Counted from the first letter of the stretch, positions 17,396-26,237 are shown. The stretch is 36,491 nt of DNA from Desulfobacteraceae bacterium (GCA_003599885.1 QZKW01000002.1:1-36491); one strand, 5' to 3'. Notes: a model not told the origin generated them from the sequence alone. Program-made: numbers and translations.

Positions 17396-18712
17396 ATGAA
17401 ACGTCTCATCCAGATGCTCTCTGCCTGTTGCCTCCGACTGATGGCGCTGATCATTGCAGCAATCACAATTTTTCCACTCCCGGCCCTGTCGATGGACAAC
17501 AGTCCCCCCTCTTCTTCCACAACGATTACCATTCAACCCCTCCCGCTCCAGGACCTGACGGTCGGATTGGGCGGCATATTTCAGACCGATTACCGGATGT
17601 ATACGGGAGATGAGCGGGCGGATGACCAGTTTCATATCCGCCGCGCCCAGCTGGAACTCACCACATGGGTGCGCAATTGGCTCAAACTCAATATGGAATA
17701 TGAATTTAAAAACAACACCAACGACCATCTCATGGACACCTATGCGGAAATCTTTTTCAACTCCAACTCCATCCGTATCGGTAATTTTAAAAAACCCTTC
17801 AGCCTTCAATTCATGACCGAAGATGACGCAGTCTATTTTGCCGAACGGTCCATGGGGACATATCTGTCCGCCGACCGGGACGTTGGGCTGATGCTGCGGA
17901 GCGACCTTTTAAATAATCGTCTTTTCTGCAGCGCCGGCGTGTTCAATGCGGATGGAGACGACACGAATTCAGGCAGCGATGAAGAAGACACGCCGGAAAC
18001 AGTTGCCCGGTTCGTGTTGGCGCCTTTTGCGGACGGTTCATCGGCATGGTTGAGACAATTCCAATTCGGCGGGTCTGCAACTTATGCGAAAATCAACATC
18101 TCCGACCTGAATGTAACGGTTAAAACCTCCGGCATGGTGGACACCAGCCGCAATATTTATGTGCTCACCCATAACACCAAATTCGGGGTGCTGCAGGATG
18201 TGGATGACCGCCGCCGCATGGGCCTGGAAACCGCATGGGCATTTCATTCACTGGCGATCCAGAGCGAATATATCGCCCTTACCTTAACCGGACTGAAACC
18301 CGCAGGCGTTCCGGCCAATGATGCGAATTTGTCTTCATGGTATGTCAGCGCCCTATATTTCCCCACCGGCGAAACTCCTAAATTTCAATCCGGAACACTG
18401 CAACCGGTAAAACCCATCCGGGAATTTAATCCGGAGACCGGGGCTTTCGGGGCGTTAGGGATCGCTGCCCGGTATGACCATTTCCATGGTGACCCGGACT
18501 GGATCACCCCGGACGCGTATGTATCGGTTCGGAAAGCGGACGGATATTCGCTGGCCCTGAACTGGATTCTTTTGCCCATGCACCGGATCATTCTGGATTA
18601 TACCTACACGGACTTTTCAGATCCCATTCGCGTCCGCGTCAATCCGGACGGCTCCGTGGACTATATTGACAATGAAAACGCGATTACCGCGAGATACAGC
18701 ATCAGCTTTTAG
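17396..18712 (+). CDS. Outer-membrane porin, OprO/OprP phosphate-selective family
   Basis: A 438-residue protein with a signal peptide (basic start MKRLIQ, then a hydrophobic core ending LPALS near 31). The mature part alternates strands as in a 16-stranded barrel. Family features are GGIFQTDYRMYTGDE near the mature N-terminus, FHIRRAQLELTTWVRNW, LKLNMEYEFKN, RIGNFKKPFSLQF and the closing strand ITARYSISF with C-terminal phenylalanine. OprP-type porins pass oxyanions. Its place before a TupA gene suggests tungstate or molybdate, an inference. ATG 17396 follows AAGGA; an upstream TTG is less likely. Confidence 0.9.
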   Translation: MKRLIQMLSACCLRLMALIIAAITIFPLPALSMDNSPPSSSTTITIQPLPLQDLTVGLGGIFQTDYRMYTGDERADDQFHIRRAQLELTTWVRNWLKLNMEYEFKNNTNDHLMDTYAEIFFNSNSIRIGNFKKPFSLQFMTEDDAVYFAERSMGTYLSADRDVGLMLRSDLLNNRLFCSAGVFNADGDDTNSGSDEEDTPETVARFVLAPFADGSSAWLRQFQFGGSATYAKINISDLNVTVKTSGMVDTSRNIYVLTHNTKFGVLQDVDDRRRMGLETAWAFHSLAIQSEYIALTLTGLKPAGVPANDANLSSWYVSALYFPTGETPKFQSGTLQPVKPIREFNPETGAFGALGIAARYDHFHGDPDWITPDAYVSVRKADGYSLALNWILLPMHRIILDYTYTDFSDPIRVRVNPDGSVDYIDNENAITARYSISF

Positions 18713-18754
18713 CTGATATCAATCAAAAGATTAACCACTTCAACAGGAGGACGT

Positions 18755-20479
18755 ATGAAACAAAAAGTTGCATTTATCATTGTACTGGCGGGAATGTTCG
18801 CCCTTGCCACTGCCGCTTTTGCGGCCTATCACCATGAAGGCGAAAAAGACGCGGACAAATTTTTATCCGCCTGTCCGGATGCTGCCGGAACCAAGCTGGA
18901 CCACTGCGCCCTGTGCCACAGCGGCGGGGAATATGAAAACAAGGGCAAGATGGTCACCCTGGGAAGCTGCCAGTGGTGCCATTATTCTTATGGTTATGAC
19001 GGCGCCGGGGATATCGAGACCACCATCAATGATTACGGCGCGGATTATAAATCCAACGGCCGCAACGCTGCTGCTGTAACCGCCATTGGGTCGATGGACT
19101 CCGACGGCGACGGATATACCAACCAGGAAGAAATCGAGGCCATCACTTTTCCCGGCAATGCCGATGACCACCCGGGACTCACTGAAGCGCCGCACCGGAT
19201 TTACACCCGGGCCCAGATCGAAGCGATGCCCCGGCACACCCAGTTTCTGCTGATGAACACCTCCCGGTCCGGTGATTTTTATGCCGAATATACCGGTGTA
19301 CCCATGAAAGACCTGCTCGACGATGCCGGCATTCTGGCCTCCGCGACAGGAGTTACTGTCTTTGCGCCGGACGGCTGGGCCCAGACCCATCCACTCGCGT
19401 ATGAAGACAGCCCGGAAACATATCACGTCTATGGCAATATGCCCGGAGCATCCTATCAGTATCCACCCGCCACCTATTTTTATAACACCCAGGCGGATAC
19501 CGCAAAGAATCCCACTGACGGATGGTGCGACTTCAGCGCGCCGTCCTGCGTTGGCAGGTCGCATGGAAATGTCATTCCTGTAGCAGGTGGGCTGAAAGCC
19601 ATTCTTGCCTATGAGCGGGAAGGCGTTGCCATGGACCCCGGCATTTTAACCGATGAAAACAAACTGGACGGAGAAGGCCCTTACCGGGTGGTGGTGCCGC
19701 AGAAAGTCGTCAACGCACCCGATCAGTCCAGCAAGGCCAATAATCAGAATGTGATCTGGCCCTATAATTACGACTGGGATCATAACGCCGGGGCATGCAC
19801 ACGGACAGTGACCATTATCAAAGTCGAACCCCTGCCTGTCGGCATGACGGATATTGACGTGCTCGAAACCGGATGGAGCTATGTGGATTCTGGAAAAATA
19901 ATCATTTATGGCGCCATTGACGGTACGGATTCAAACGGAAACGGCATCTTAGACAGTGAAGAAGGCACGGACGACACAAAAGATTTGGATAAAGACGGAA
20001 CACCTGATTATAAAGACAGCGATACCGCATCCTTCAGACCGGCCAACGGCATCCAAAACATCACGATCCATACCGGGAAAGGCGATCTTGCGAACATTCA
20101 GGCTTTCGCCGACACAGATCCGACTATTCCCCAGACCGGAAAACCGGCTGTTTCTTACCCCTACGGCGCGCTGAAGTTCAGCGTCACCGGTATTTCCGCC
20201 GGCAGTTCCGTGGAAGTGTCAATGGTTTTCCCGGATGATGTGCCCAACTATGCCCAATTCTATAAAATCACCTCTGCCGGTTGGCAGGCCATTGACTTTG
20301 GAAGCAACAACGGGGACAATACCATTACGATCAAACTGACGGATGGCGATCCCGCCACGGATGCGGATGGACTGAAAAATGGCGTTATTGTCGACCCATC
20401 CGCGCTGGGCATTCCAGCTGAACCGGAAAGTAATAATGATGACGACGATGACAGTTGCTTTATCAATACCCTGTTCTAA
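18755..20479 (+). CDS. Secreted dihaem c-type protein with oxidoreductase-like, calcium-repeat and anchor domains
   Basis: A 574-residue exported protein with a strong AGGAGG site. A signal peptide ends near 24 (ATAAFAA). Two c-type haem sites follow, CALCH (51-55) and CQWCH (72-76). A calcium loop DSDGDGYTNQEE is at 115-126. Residues 147-385 resemble, weakly, the sulfite-oxidase-type molybdopterin-binding fold (GVPMKDLLDDAGI, APDGWAQTHPL, GEGPYRVVVPQK). A second set of D-rich calcium repeats spans about 392-425. Residues 425-555 resemble a choice-of-anchor domain (ADGLKNGVIVDPSALGIP). The protein ends in an aspartate run and SCFINTLF. Periplasmic or cell-surface redox role is inferred. Confidence 0.8.
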   Translation: MKQKVAFIIVLAGMFALATAAFAAYHHEGEKDADKFLSACPDAAGTKLDHCALCHSGGEYENKGKMVTLGSCQWCHYSYGYDGAGDIETTINDYGADYKSNGRNAAAVTAIGSMDSDGDGYTNQEEIEAITFPGNADDHPGLTEAPHRIYTRAQIEAMPRHTQFLLMNTSRSGDFYAEYTGVPMKDLLDDAGILASATGVTVFAPDGWAQTHPLAYEDSPETYHVYGNMPGASYQYPPATYFYNTQADTAKNPTDGWCDFSAPSCVGRSHGNVIPVAGGLKAILAYEREGVAMDPGILTDENKLDGEGPYRVVVPQKVVNAPDQSSKANNQNVIWPYNYDWDHNAGACTRTVTIIKVEPLPVGMTDIDVLETGWSYVDSGKIIIYGAIDGTDSNGNGILDSEEGTDDTKDLDKDGTPDYKDSDTASFRPANGIQNITIHTGKGDLANIQAFADTDPTIPQTGKPAVSYPYGALKFSVTGISAGSSVEVSMVFPDDVPNYAQFYKITSAGWQAIDFGSNNGDNTITIKLTDGDPATDADGLKNGVIVDPSALGIPAEPESNNDDDDDSCFINTLF

Positions 20480-20511
20480 CTGATCCGCCATTATCGTATC
20501 ACCTCAAACCG

Positions 20512-20558
20512 CAGGGGCATCAATGATGTGTTCGTTGTTTTTTTCATTGATGCCCCTG
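20512..20558 (+). terminator. Rho-independent terminator between dihaem gene and tupA
   Basis: A 14-bp perfect stem, AGGGGCATCAATGA (20513-20526) and its complement (20544-20557), plus a closing C-G pair at 20512/20558. The loop is 17 bases and TTTT follows. Only 41 bp separates it from the tupA start, so either a tupA promoter overlaps the hairpin or tupA depends on readthrough. Confidence 0.8.
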
Positions 20559-20599
20559 TTTTGAAATGACCCCGCCATTTTTTAAAAAGGAGAGATTGT

Positions 20600-21532
20600 A
20601 TGAAAATCAACCGCCGCTTAATAATTATATTTCTTGTGTTGATGGTCACAACCGCCGTTGCTTCTGCTCAAAGTACGCCCGCCAAAGCGGATGGAAACAT
20701 CAAGATGGACAAAGTCATTAAAATGTCCACCACCACCAGTACCCAGGACTCCGGGCTTCTGGATGTCCTGCTGCCCGCGTTTGAAAAAGACACCGGCATC
20801 CAGGTCAAAGTCATTGCCAAAGGAACGGGAGCCGCCATCCGGGACGGAATTGACGGCAATGTGGACATTATTTTTGTTCATGCCAAAAAAAAGGAGGAAA
20901 AATTTGTTGCCGATGGATTCGGCACCAAACGATATGCGGTCATGCACAATGATTTTGTAATTGCAGGGCCGAAAAAAGACCCGGCCGGAATTATTGGCCT
21001 CAATAACGGCGTATCCGCATTCGAAAAAATCGCCCAGACAAAGTCGACCTTTATCTCCAGAGGCGACGACAGCGGCACCCACACCAAGGAACAGGATATA
21101 TGGGGAAAAACAAAGGTGAAGATGGTCACTCAGACCAAAGAGATCATCAAGGACGGCAAGCCCTTTCAAATGACATTTACTTACCCGGATGGGTTGGGTC
21201 AGTGGTATCTGTCCATCGGGCAGGGGATGGGTCCGACCTTGACCATGGCCGCTGAAAAGCAGGCCTATACGCTGACCGACCGCGGGACTTATATCAAATT
21301 CAAAGATGGGAGGAGAGAAGGCCTGGACCTGGAAATCCTTTGTGAAGGCGATGCCAGCCTTCTCAACCCCTACGGCCTGATTCCGGTGAATCCGGCCAAA
21401 CATCCCCATGTCCGTTTTGATCTGGCCCAGAAATTCGCAGACTGGATGATGTCGGCCAAAGGCCAGTCAATGATCAAAAACTATACGATATTCGGGAAGC
21501 CCCTTTTTTTCCCGGATGCCATCAACGAATAA
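20600..21532 (+). CDS. tupA: Tungstate ABC transporter substrate-binding protein
   Basis: A 310-residue periplasmic binding protein with a signal peptide (MKINRRLIIIFLVLM, cleavage near VASAQS). The oxyanion-binding motif MSTTTSTQDSGLLDVLLP is followed by TGAAIRDGIDGNVDIIFVHAK, SRGDDSGTHTKE, WYLSIGQGMGPTL and YTLTDRGTYI, all hallmarks of TupA. TupA picks up tungstate with high selectivity and delivers it to a TupB permease and TupC ATPase. Neither tupB nor tupC is next to it; the regulator at 21790 follows instead. AGGAG sits before ATG 20600. The transport partners are presumably elsewhere. Confidence 0.92.
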   Translation: MKINRRLIIIFLVLMVTTAVASAQSTPAKADGNIKMDKVIKMSTTTSTQDSGLLDVLLPAFEKDTGIQVKVIAKGTGAAIRDGIDGNVDIIFVHAKKKEEKFVADGFGTKRYAVMHNDFVIAGPKKDPAGIIGLNNGVSAFEKIAQTKSTFISRGDDSGTHTKEQDIWGKTKVKMVTQTKEIIKDGKPFQMTFTYPDGLGQWYLSIGQGMGPTLTMAAEKQAYTLTDRGTYIKFKDGRREGLDLEILCEGDASLLNPYGLIPVNPAKHPHVRFDLAQKFADWMMSAKGQSMIKNYTIFGKPLFFPDAINE

Positions 21533-21548
21533 AGACGCTGAAAGGTTA

Positions 21549-21621
21549 AAGTGCCTGAAGTTACGGATTTATGTTCAATTTTAACAAATAGAGCAAAGCG
21601 GCTCCAAAACTTCAGGCACTT
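21549..21621. repeat. 14-bp inverted repeat with 45-bp centre
   Basis: AAGTGCCTGAAGTT at 21549-21562 and its exact reverse complement at 21608-21621 enclose 45 AT-rich bases with no open frame. It lies 16 bp after tupA. It could act as a terminator or be a small non-autonomous mobile repeat (MITE or REP-like). No flanking target duplication is evident. Confidence 0.6.
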
Positions 21622-21789
21622 ATAATTTTCAGGAGAAGTTACTCTTCTCAGTGATCTTTGTGGTGAAATCCGATTCAAAGTTTTGCCCCGCCTCCCGTTT
21701 CATTTTTTTCTGTTGTCCTTCGCGCTTTGTCGATATATTCAATATCTATTTCATTAATTATCACTATTTTGAATCATCAGGAGGCGGGT

Positions 21790-22704
21790 TTGGACAAAAA
21801 GCTGCTGTCTACAAAAGAAATCGCTGAATTTCTGGGTGTTAATGAAAAAATGGTTTACACGCTTGTGGCAGAGAAAGGGCTTCCGGCATCCAAAGTCACC
21901 GGGAAATGGATATTCCCGCTCCATCTGGTGGAGCAATGGATTGAAACCCATACCTTAAACTATCCGGAGACGCTCCAGCAGCTGCCTCCCTATGAAGGGA
22001 TACTGATCATTACGGGCAGCAATGACCTTCTGCTGGATAAAACCATAGCCTTGTTTAATAAAACCGCAGCCGGACAAATCGCCGTATTCGCCAATCTTGG
22101 CAGCATGGGAGGCTTGCGGGCCCTTCGGCAGAATTTTTGCCACATGGCCACGTCCCACCTGCTTCAAGATAATGGAGATGAGTATAATTTTGATTTTGCC
22201 GGTCAGGAGTTTGCCAACATGCCGGTCATTGTCAACTTCTGCCGCCGGGAACAGGGATTTCTGATTCAAAAAGGGAACCCCAAACAGATTAAAAGCATCA
22301 AAGATATTGCCCATCCCGGCATTCGGGTGGTCAACCGGTCGCTTGCCACGGGCACCCGGCTCTTATTCGACAAGGAACTGCTGAATGCAGGCGTCAATCC
22401 CGAAAAAATCGACGGGTATACCCATGAGGTCAACAGCCATATGGAAGTAGGCCTTGAAGTGCTGGCCGGAAGGGCGCATTTCGGGCCAGGAATCCGGCCG
22501 GTCGCCACACTGCTGGATCTCGATTTTATTCCGCTTCGATGGGAGCGCTACGACCTGCTCATCACAAAAGAGCGGTTTTTCGACAAAGGCGTCCAGTCCT
22601 TTGTCGGATTACTGCAGGACAATGAATTTAAAAAAATAGCGGAACCCTTCACCGGGTATGATGTATCGGCCAGCGGCAAAATGGTATTTCCAAAAGAAAA
22701 ATGA
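21790..22704 (+). CDS. One-component regulator: excisionase-type HTH fused to periplasmic-binding-like domain
   Basis: A 304-residue cytoplasmic protein. Residues 1-55 are an excisionase/MerR-like helix-turn-helix (LLSTKEIAEFLGVNEKMVYTL, KWIFPLHLVEQWIE). Residues 70-300 form a substrate-binding domain of the molybdate/tungstate type (GILIITGSNDLLLD, GSMGGLRALRQ, IRVVNRSLATGTRLLFD, SHMEVGLEVLAGRAHFG). Such proteins commonly control molybdate or tungstate genes by sensing the oxyanion. A longer frame opens at 21727, but TTG 21790 follows GGAGG by five bases and matches the HTH start. Next to tupA, it is the likely tungstate sensor. Confidence 0.87.
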   Translation: MDKKLLSTKEIAEFLGVNEKMVYTLVAEKGLPASKVTGKWIFPLHLVEQWIETHTLNYPETLQQLPPYEGILIITGSNDLLLDKTIALFNKTAAGQIAVFANLGSMGGLRALRQNFCHMATSHLLQDNGDEYNFDFAGQEFANMPVIVNFCRREQGFLIQKGNPKQIKSIKDIAHPGIRVVNRSLATGTRLLFDKELLNAGVNPEKIDGYTHEVNSHMEVGLEVLAGRAHFGPGIRPVATLLDLDFIPLRWERYDLLITKERFFDKGVQSFVGLLQDNEFKKIAEPFTGYDVSASGKMVFPKEK

Positions 22705-23744
22705 AAACACTGACAAATGATACCGGCTGTAACAGCAGCCAACCTATGAACAATTTTCATCCCCCCCTGATGCTGCGCAACGCCCATGTGCAATCCATAT
22801 TGAACAGCATTCGGCTTCGACGCCCCCTGGTGATCCGGCGGTCAAAGGAAATGCTAAAAACCGCTGTGCCCCATATCCTGGACTGCGGGGACGGCATCCG
22901 GCTGATGGGATACCACTCCGGCCACAATCCCGCCCCTCCGGGCAAAAAGGATCTGTGCATTCTCATTCATGGCTGGGAAGGCAGCTCGGATTCCTCCTAT
23001 ATTGTATCGACCGCCGGTTTTTTGTGGAATCAGGGCATGGATATCTTCAGACTCAACATGAGAGATCACGGGCCGTCCCATCATCTGAACGAAGGATTGT
23101 TTCATTCCTGCCGGATTGACGAAGTGGTGGGCGCGGTAAAGCAGATAGCCACCCGTTTTCCCCACAAACGGCTGCTGCTGGCCGGGTTTTCTCTGGGGGG
23201 AAATTTTGCCCTGCGCGTGGCGGTCGGTGCGCCAAAAGCGGAAATTCCCTTGAATCAGGTGGTTGCCATATGTCCGGTCCTGTATCCACCCGGCACACTC
23301 ATCGCCATGGAAGCCGGCCTTCAGATTTATCACCTGTATTTTATGAAAAAATGGCGGCGGTCTCTTGCCATCAAGCGTCAGTTTTTCCCACACATCAAGG
23401 CGCTCCAGCGGATTGCCGAATTTAAAACCATCAGCCAGATGACCGACTACTTTGTTCGTCACTGTACGGAATACCCCGATCTGCAAACTTATTTAAAAGG
23501 ATACGCTATCACCGGTGACCGGCTGTCAGCCCTGACGATTCCGTCGACCATCATTGCAAGCAATGATGATCCGGTGATTCCTGCCGCAGACCTTAAACAC
23601 CTGGCTCGTCCCGCATGTCTCCACATTGAAACTACAAAATACGGCGGCCACTGCGGCTACCTGCAAGATTATCGTCTCACAAGCTGGGCAGACCAGCGGA
23701 TCATGCAACTTTTTTCAAGTGATGTCCAACGCCGGTCCGTTTGA
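22701..23744 (+). CDS. Alpha/beta-fold hydrolase, YheT-like
   Basis: A 347-residue alpha/beta hydrolase. The N-terminal HPPLMLRNAHVQSIL is the usual YheT-family opening. The nucleophile elbow is GFSLGGNFAL (serine near 154), the oxyanion region is LIHGWEGSSDS, DRLSALTIPSTIIASNDDPVIP supplies the acid and GGHCGYL the catalytic histidine. YheT-type proteins act on esters of unknown identity in the cytoplasm. The ATG overlaps the regulator stop in an ATGA junction, so the two are translationally coupled; M16 is an alternative start. A link to tungsten metabolism is not evident. Confidence 0.9.
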   Translation: MKTLTNDTGCNSSQPMNNFHPPLMLRNAHVQSILNSIRLRRPLVIRRSKEMLKTAVPHILDCGDGIRLMGYHSGHNPAPPGKKDLCILIHGWEGSSDSSYIVSTAGFLWNQGMDIFRLNMRDHGPSHHLNEGLFHSCRIDEVVGAVKQIATRFPHKRLLLAGFSLGGNFALRVAVGAPKAEIPLNQVVAICPVLYPPGTLIAMEAGLQIYHLYFMKKWRRSLAIKRQFFPHIKALQRIAEFKTISQMTDYFVRHCTEYPDLQTYLKGYAITGDRLSALTIPSTIIASNDDPVIPAADLKHLARPACLHIETTKYGGHCGYLQDYRLTSWADQRIMQLFSSDVQRRSV

Positions 23745-24072
23745 TTTTCTTTGGAGCGGCCTATTTCAAAACGTTTTATTCTTTAAATTAACTTCCTGTT
23801 TTTTTAAAATAACACGCCAAAACGCCCTCCCCTTCTCACCAAAACGCATCCGGATTCCATTCAAAATTAAATTTTATTTAAAAACCATTTCCCTCCGCCA
23901 CTAGTTCCATAAGAAACCTTCTGACCCACCAAACAGTTTTAAGACCATCGTATGAAACCGGGGGGTTCTACCTGTTCTTTTTTTAGGATAAATTCATGCT
24001 AAAGGCCAATTTTAATTTCAAATAATTCAATTTATAGTGCAATCATAAAAAACCTTAACCAGGGAGAACTCA
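23745..24072 (+). other. AT-rich intergenic region before the exopolysaccharide operon (328 bp)
   Basis: No open frame, RNA gene or strong hairpin is visible. It contains several T and A runs and, near 24030-24036, TATAGT preceded by a poor -35 (TTTAAT, 17-bp spacing). This may be the promoter of the exopolysaccharide operon. A GGGAG ribosome binding site precedes ATG 24073. No clear enhancer-type sigma-54 site was seen. Confidence 0.35.
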
Positions 24073-24798
24073 ATGCAAAACATCTTATACCCCAAAAAAA
24101 TTCTCCGGTTTTTACATTACATGACGATGCTGCTATCCATTTTTTTACTATTCGGTTGCCAATCCACATCTTCACAAAAAATTCTATCCCCCCCTGCTCT
24201 CAAGCCGGAATCCGAAATCCGTCTAACACCGGGCGATACGATTGCAATTAAATTCCCGTATACCACTCAGCTGAATGATATCAATGAAACCCATACCATC
24301 CTCCCTGACGGAACCATCACCATGGCCCTGGTGGGACAGGTGCTGGCTGCAGGAAAAACACCGGCGGAACTCCAGAACGAATTGGTCAAACGCCATGCCG
24401 GTCAACTGCAAAATCCGGTTATCACCGTTTCCGTCACTTCTTTGTTCGAGCGCAAAGTATACGTGGGGGGTGAGGTTATCAGACCGGGCCTGGTTACATT
24501 ACCGGGGCAAATGTCGGTAATGGAGGCCATTTTTCAGGCCGGAGGATTTAATCTGGACAAAGCGGAGACAGGAAATGTGGTGCTCATCCGCCAGCAGGGC
24601 AATCAGCGGGTGGCTTATGCGCTTGATTTCAAACAAGCCCTCCAGGGAGACACGCACGAACCCGTTTACCTGCAGCCGCAAGACATCATCTATGTCCCCA
24701 GGACGACTATCGTGAATGTTGATCTCTGGGTCAAGCAGCATATTTATGATTTACTTCCACCCGTTACTTTTGGCTATCGCCTTGACTCAAGCGATTAG
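24073..24798 (+). CDS. Polysaccharide export lipoprotein, Wza-like
   Basis: A 241-residue exported lipoprotein with lipobox LLFGC (cysteine near 29). The poly-export domain spans about 50-130 (LTPGDTIAIKFPYTTQLN, ILPDGTITMALVGQV, ITVSVTSLFERKVYV), followed by one SLBB domain (GEVIRPGLVTLPGQMSVMEAI). It would form or gate the outer-membrane channel for the polymer made by this cluster. It is shorter than E. coli Wza, which has more SLBB repeats and a C-terminal helix. It is the first gene of the operon, 14 bp before the Wzz-like gene. Confidence 0.92.
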   Translation: MQNILYPKKILRFLHYMTMLLSIFLLFGCQSTSSQKILSPPALKPESEIRLTPGDTIAIKFPYTTQLNDINETHTILPDGTITMALVGQVLAAGKTPAELQNELVKRHAGQLQNPVITVSVTSLFERKVYVGGEVIRPGLVTLPGQMSVMEAIFQAGGFNLDKAETGNVVLIRQQGNQRVAYALDFKQALQGDTHEPVYLQPQDIIYVPRTTIVNVDLWVKQHIYDLLPPVTFGYRLDSSD

Positions 24799-24812
24799 AT
24801 CGGAGACATATT

Positions 24813-26237
24813 ATGCAAACTCTAAACGATCCGTTTATCCATCAACCCACCATGAGGGATTTTTTTCTTGTGCTGTTCAAGCACAAATTCAAGATTATTT
24901 TTTTCTTTTTGGCGGTAATGGGATTCGCAATCACCGGTAGCCTTTTGTCCCAAAAAATTTATCAATCGGAAGCCAAACTCTTCATTAATCTTGGCCGGGA
25001 AACTGTGACTCAAGATTCCGACGCCACCCCAAAGCAGAGCATACAAGTAAGTCAGACACTGGAAAATCAGATCAATTCGGAAATCGAGATCCTGACCAGC
25101 CAGGAACTCGCGCAAAAGGTGGTGGCGGCTATCGGTGCGGATGCGTTTCGGGAAGGATCGCCAAAATATTCATCCTTTGAGAATCCTCTTATCGGCACAC
25201 TTCGACTAAAAATCAACAATCTGCTTGAATTTCCGAAAAATGCAGTGGCGCATCTTTTAAAACCAGCCGCCATTCCCCCGGCAGACACAAATCCAACCGA
25301 AAACGATGTAATCGCCGGACTGCTCACTCAAGAGTTGAAAGCCGAGGTTGTGAAAAACAGCAGCATCATCAAACTCCATTATGAATCACATGACCCCTAT
25401 CTTGCCCGGGACGTTCTGGACCAACTTATTAATTTATATATGGATAAACACATAAAACTTTTGGGATCCGAGGGGACTTACGATTTTTTCAAAAAAGAAA
25501 GCGAGAGACTCCTTCAACAACTAAAAGCAACTGAAATAAAACTGGCGGACTTAAAAAACGCAGCAGATTCCGAACTTTCATCTTCCACATCGATGGAACT
25601 GCAGAAAAGCCTCTATGATCTCAAACAAAAAGAGGTGGAACACCTTTCCACCTTCAATGAAAACAGCATCGTGGAATTGCAAAGAAGTCTTTATAACCTC
25701 AAACAAAAAGAACAGGAACTTCTCTCCACTTTCACCGAAAACAGCATCCCGGTAAAAGACATCCGACGACAGATAGCCATCGCTGAAATTAATCTTCAAA
25801 ATCACCAGACCCAACTGCAAAACAGCATCCCGGTACAAGACATCCGACGACAGATAGCCATAGTTGAGAGCAGCCTCCAGAACCGCCAAAACAGTACGTT
25901 AACGCTTCAAATTTCCCAACTGGAAAGAGAAAAAGAAATTATCGAGGAAAACTACCGAAAATATGCCGCATCTATGGAACAAACACGCATTAATCAAGCA
26001 CTTGAAGAAGAAAAAATATCCAACATCCGGGTCGCTCAGACACCCACGGTTCAGGTGGAACCGGTCCGGCCGAACATCGGATTGATACTCTTCATGGGAT
26101 TATTTTTAGCCGTTTTCGGATCTCTGGGTCTGGCCTTTTTTATGGAATATATGGATAACAGCCTGGAGCGACCAGAACAGATCGAAGGGATGCTTCATTT
26201 GCCGATTTTGGGCTCCATTCAAAAAATGGTAAAATAA
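24813..26237 (+). CDS. Chain-length determinant / polysaccharide co-polymerase, Wzz-GumC-like
   Basis: A 474-residue inner-membrane protein. A first membrane segment near 30-50 (IIFFFLAVMGFAITGSLL) and a second near 424-446 (IGLILFMGLFLAVFGSLGLAFF) flank a large periplasmic region. The Wzz signature PTVQVEPVRPN precedes the second segment. The middle is coiled coil with repeated units (about residues 262-350, see repeat entry). It controls polymer length and contacts the Wza-like channel. No C-terminal kinase domain; a separate CpsD-like gene lies two genes on. GGAG precedes ATG 24813. Confidence 0.92.
   Translation: MQTLNDPFIHQPTMRDFFLVLFKHKFKIIFFFLAVMGFAITGSLLSQKIYQSEAKLFINLGRETVTQDSDATPKQSIQVSQTLENQINSEIEILTSQELAQKVVAAIGADAFREGSPKYSSFENPLIGTLRLKINNLLEFPKNAVAHLLKPAAIPPADTNPTENDVIAGLLTQELKAEVVKNSSIIKLHYESHDPYLARDVLDQLINLYMDKHIKLLGSEGTYDFFKKESERLLQQLKATEIKLADLKNAADSELSSSTSMELQKSLYDLKQKEVEHLSTFNENSIVELQRSLYNLKQKEQELLSTFTENSIPVKDIRRQIAIAEINLQNHQTQLQNSIPVQDIRRQIAIVESSLQNRQNSTLTLQISQLEREKEIIEENYRKYAASMEQTRINQALEEEKISNIRVAQTPTVQVEPVRPNIGLILFMGLFLAVFGSLGLAFFMEYMDNSLERPEQIEGMLHLPILGSIQKMVK
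25596..25861 (+). repeat. Tandem internal duplications in the co-polymerase gene
   Basis: Two adjacent 78-bp copies (26 codons) run 25596-25673 and 25674-25751, encoding LQKSLYDLKQKE and LQRSLYNLKQKE types. Then a second unit appears: 41 bp at 25740-25780 recur at 25821-25861 with one mismatch, period 81 bp (27 codons), encoding NSIPVKDIRRQIAI and NSIPVQDIRRQIAI. All copies keep the frame. This lengthens the periplasmic coiled coil. Confidence 0.85.

Noticed and set aside
18755-20479. Multihaem cytochrome for extracellular electron transfer
   Set aside because: Only two CxxCH motifs are present. The rest is oxidoreductase-like, calcium-repeat and anchor-like sequence, so a multihaem wire is not supported.
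20618-21409. A 263-codon open frame on the minus strand
   Set aside because: It is antisense to tupA, which has full TupA motifs, a signal peptide and a ribosome binding site.
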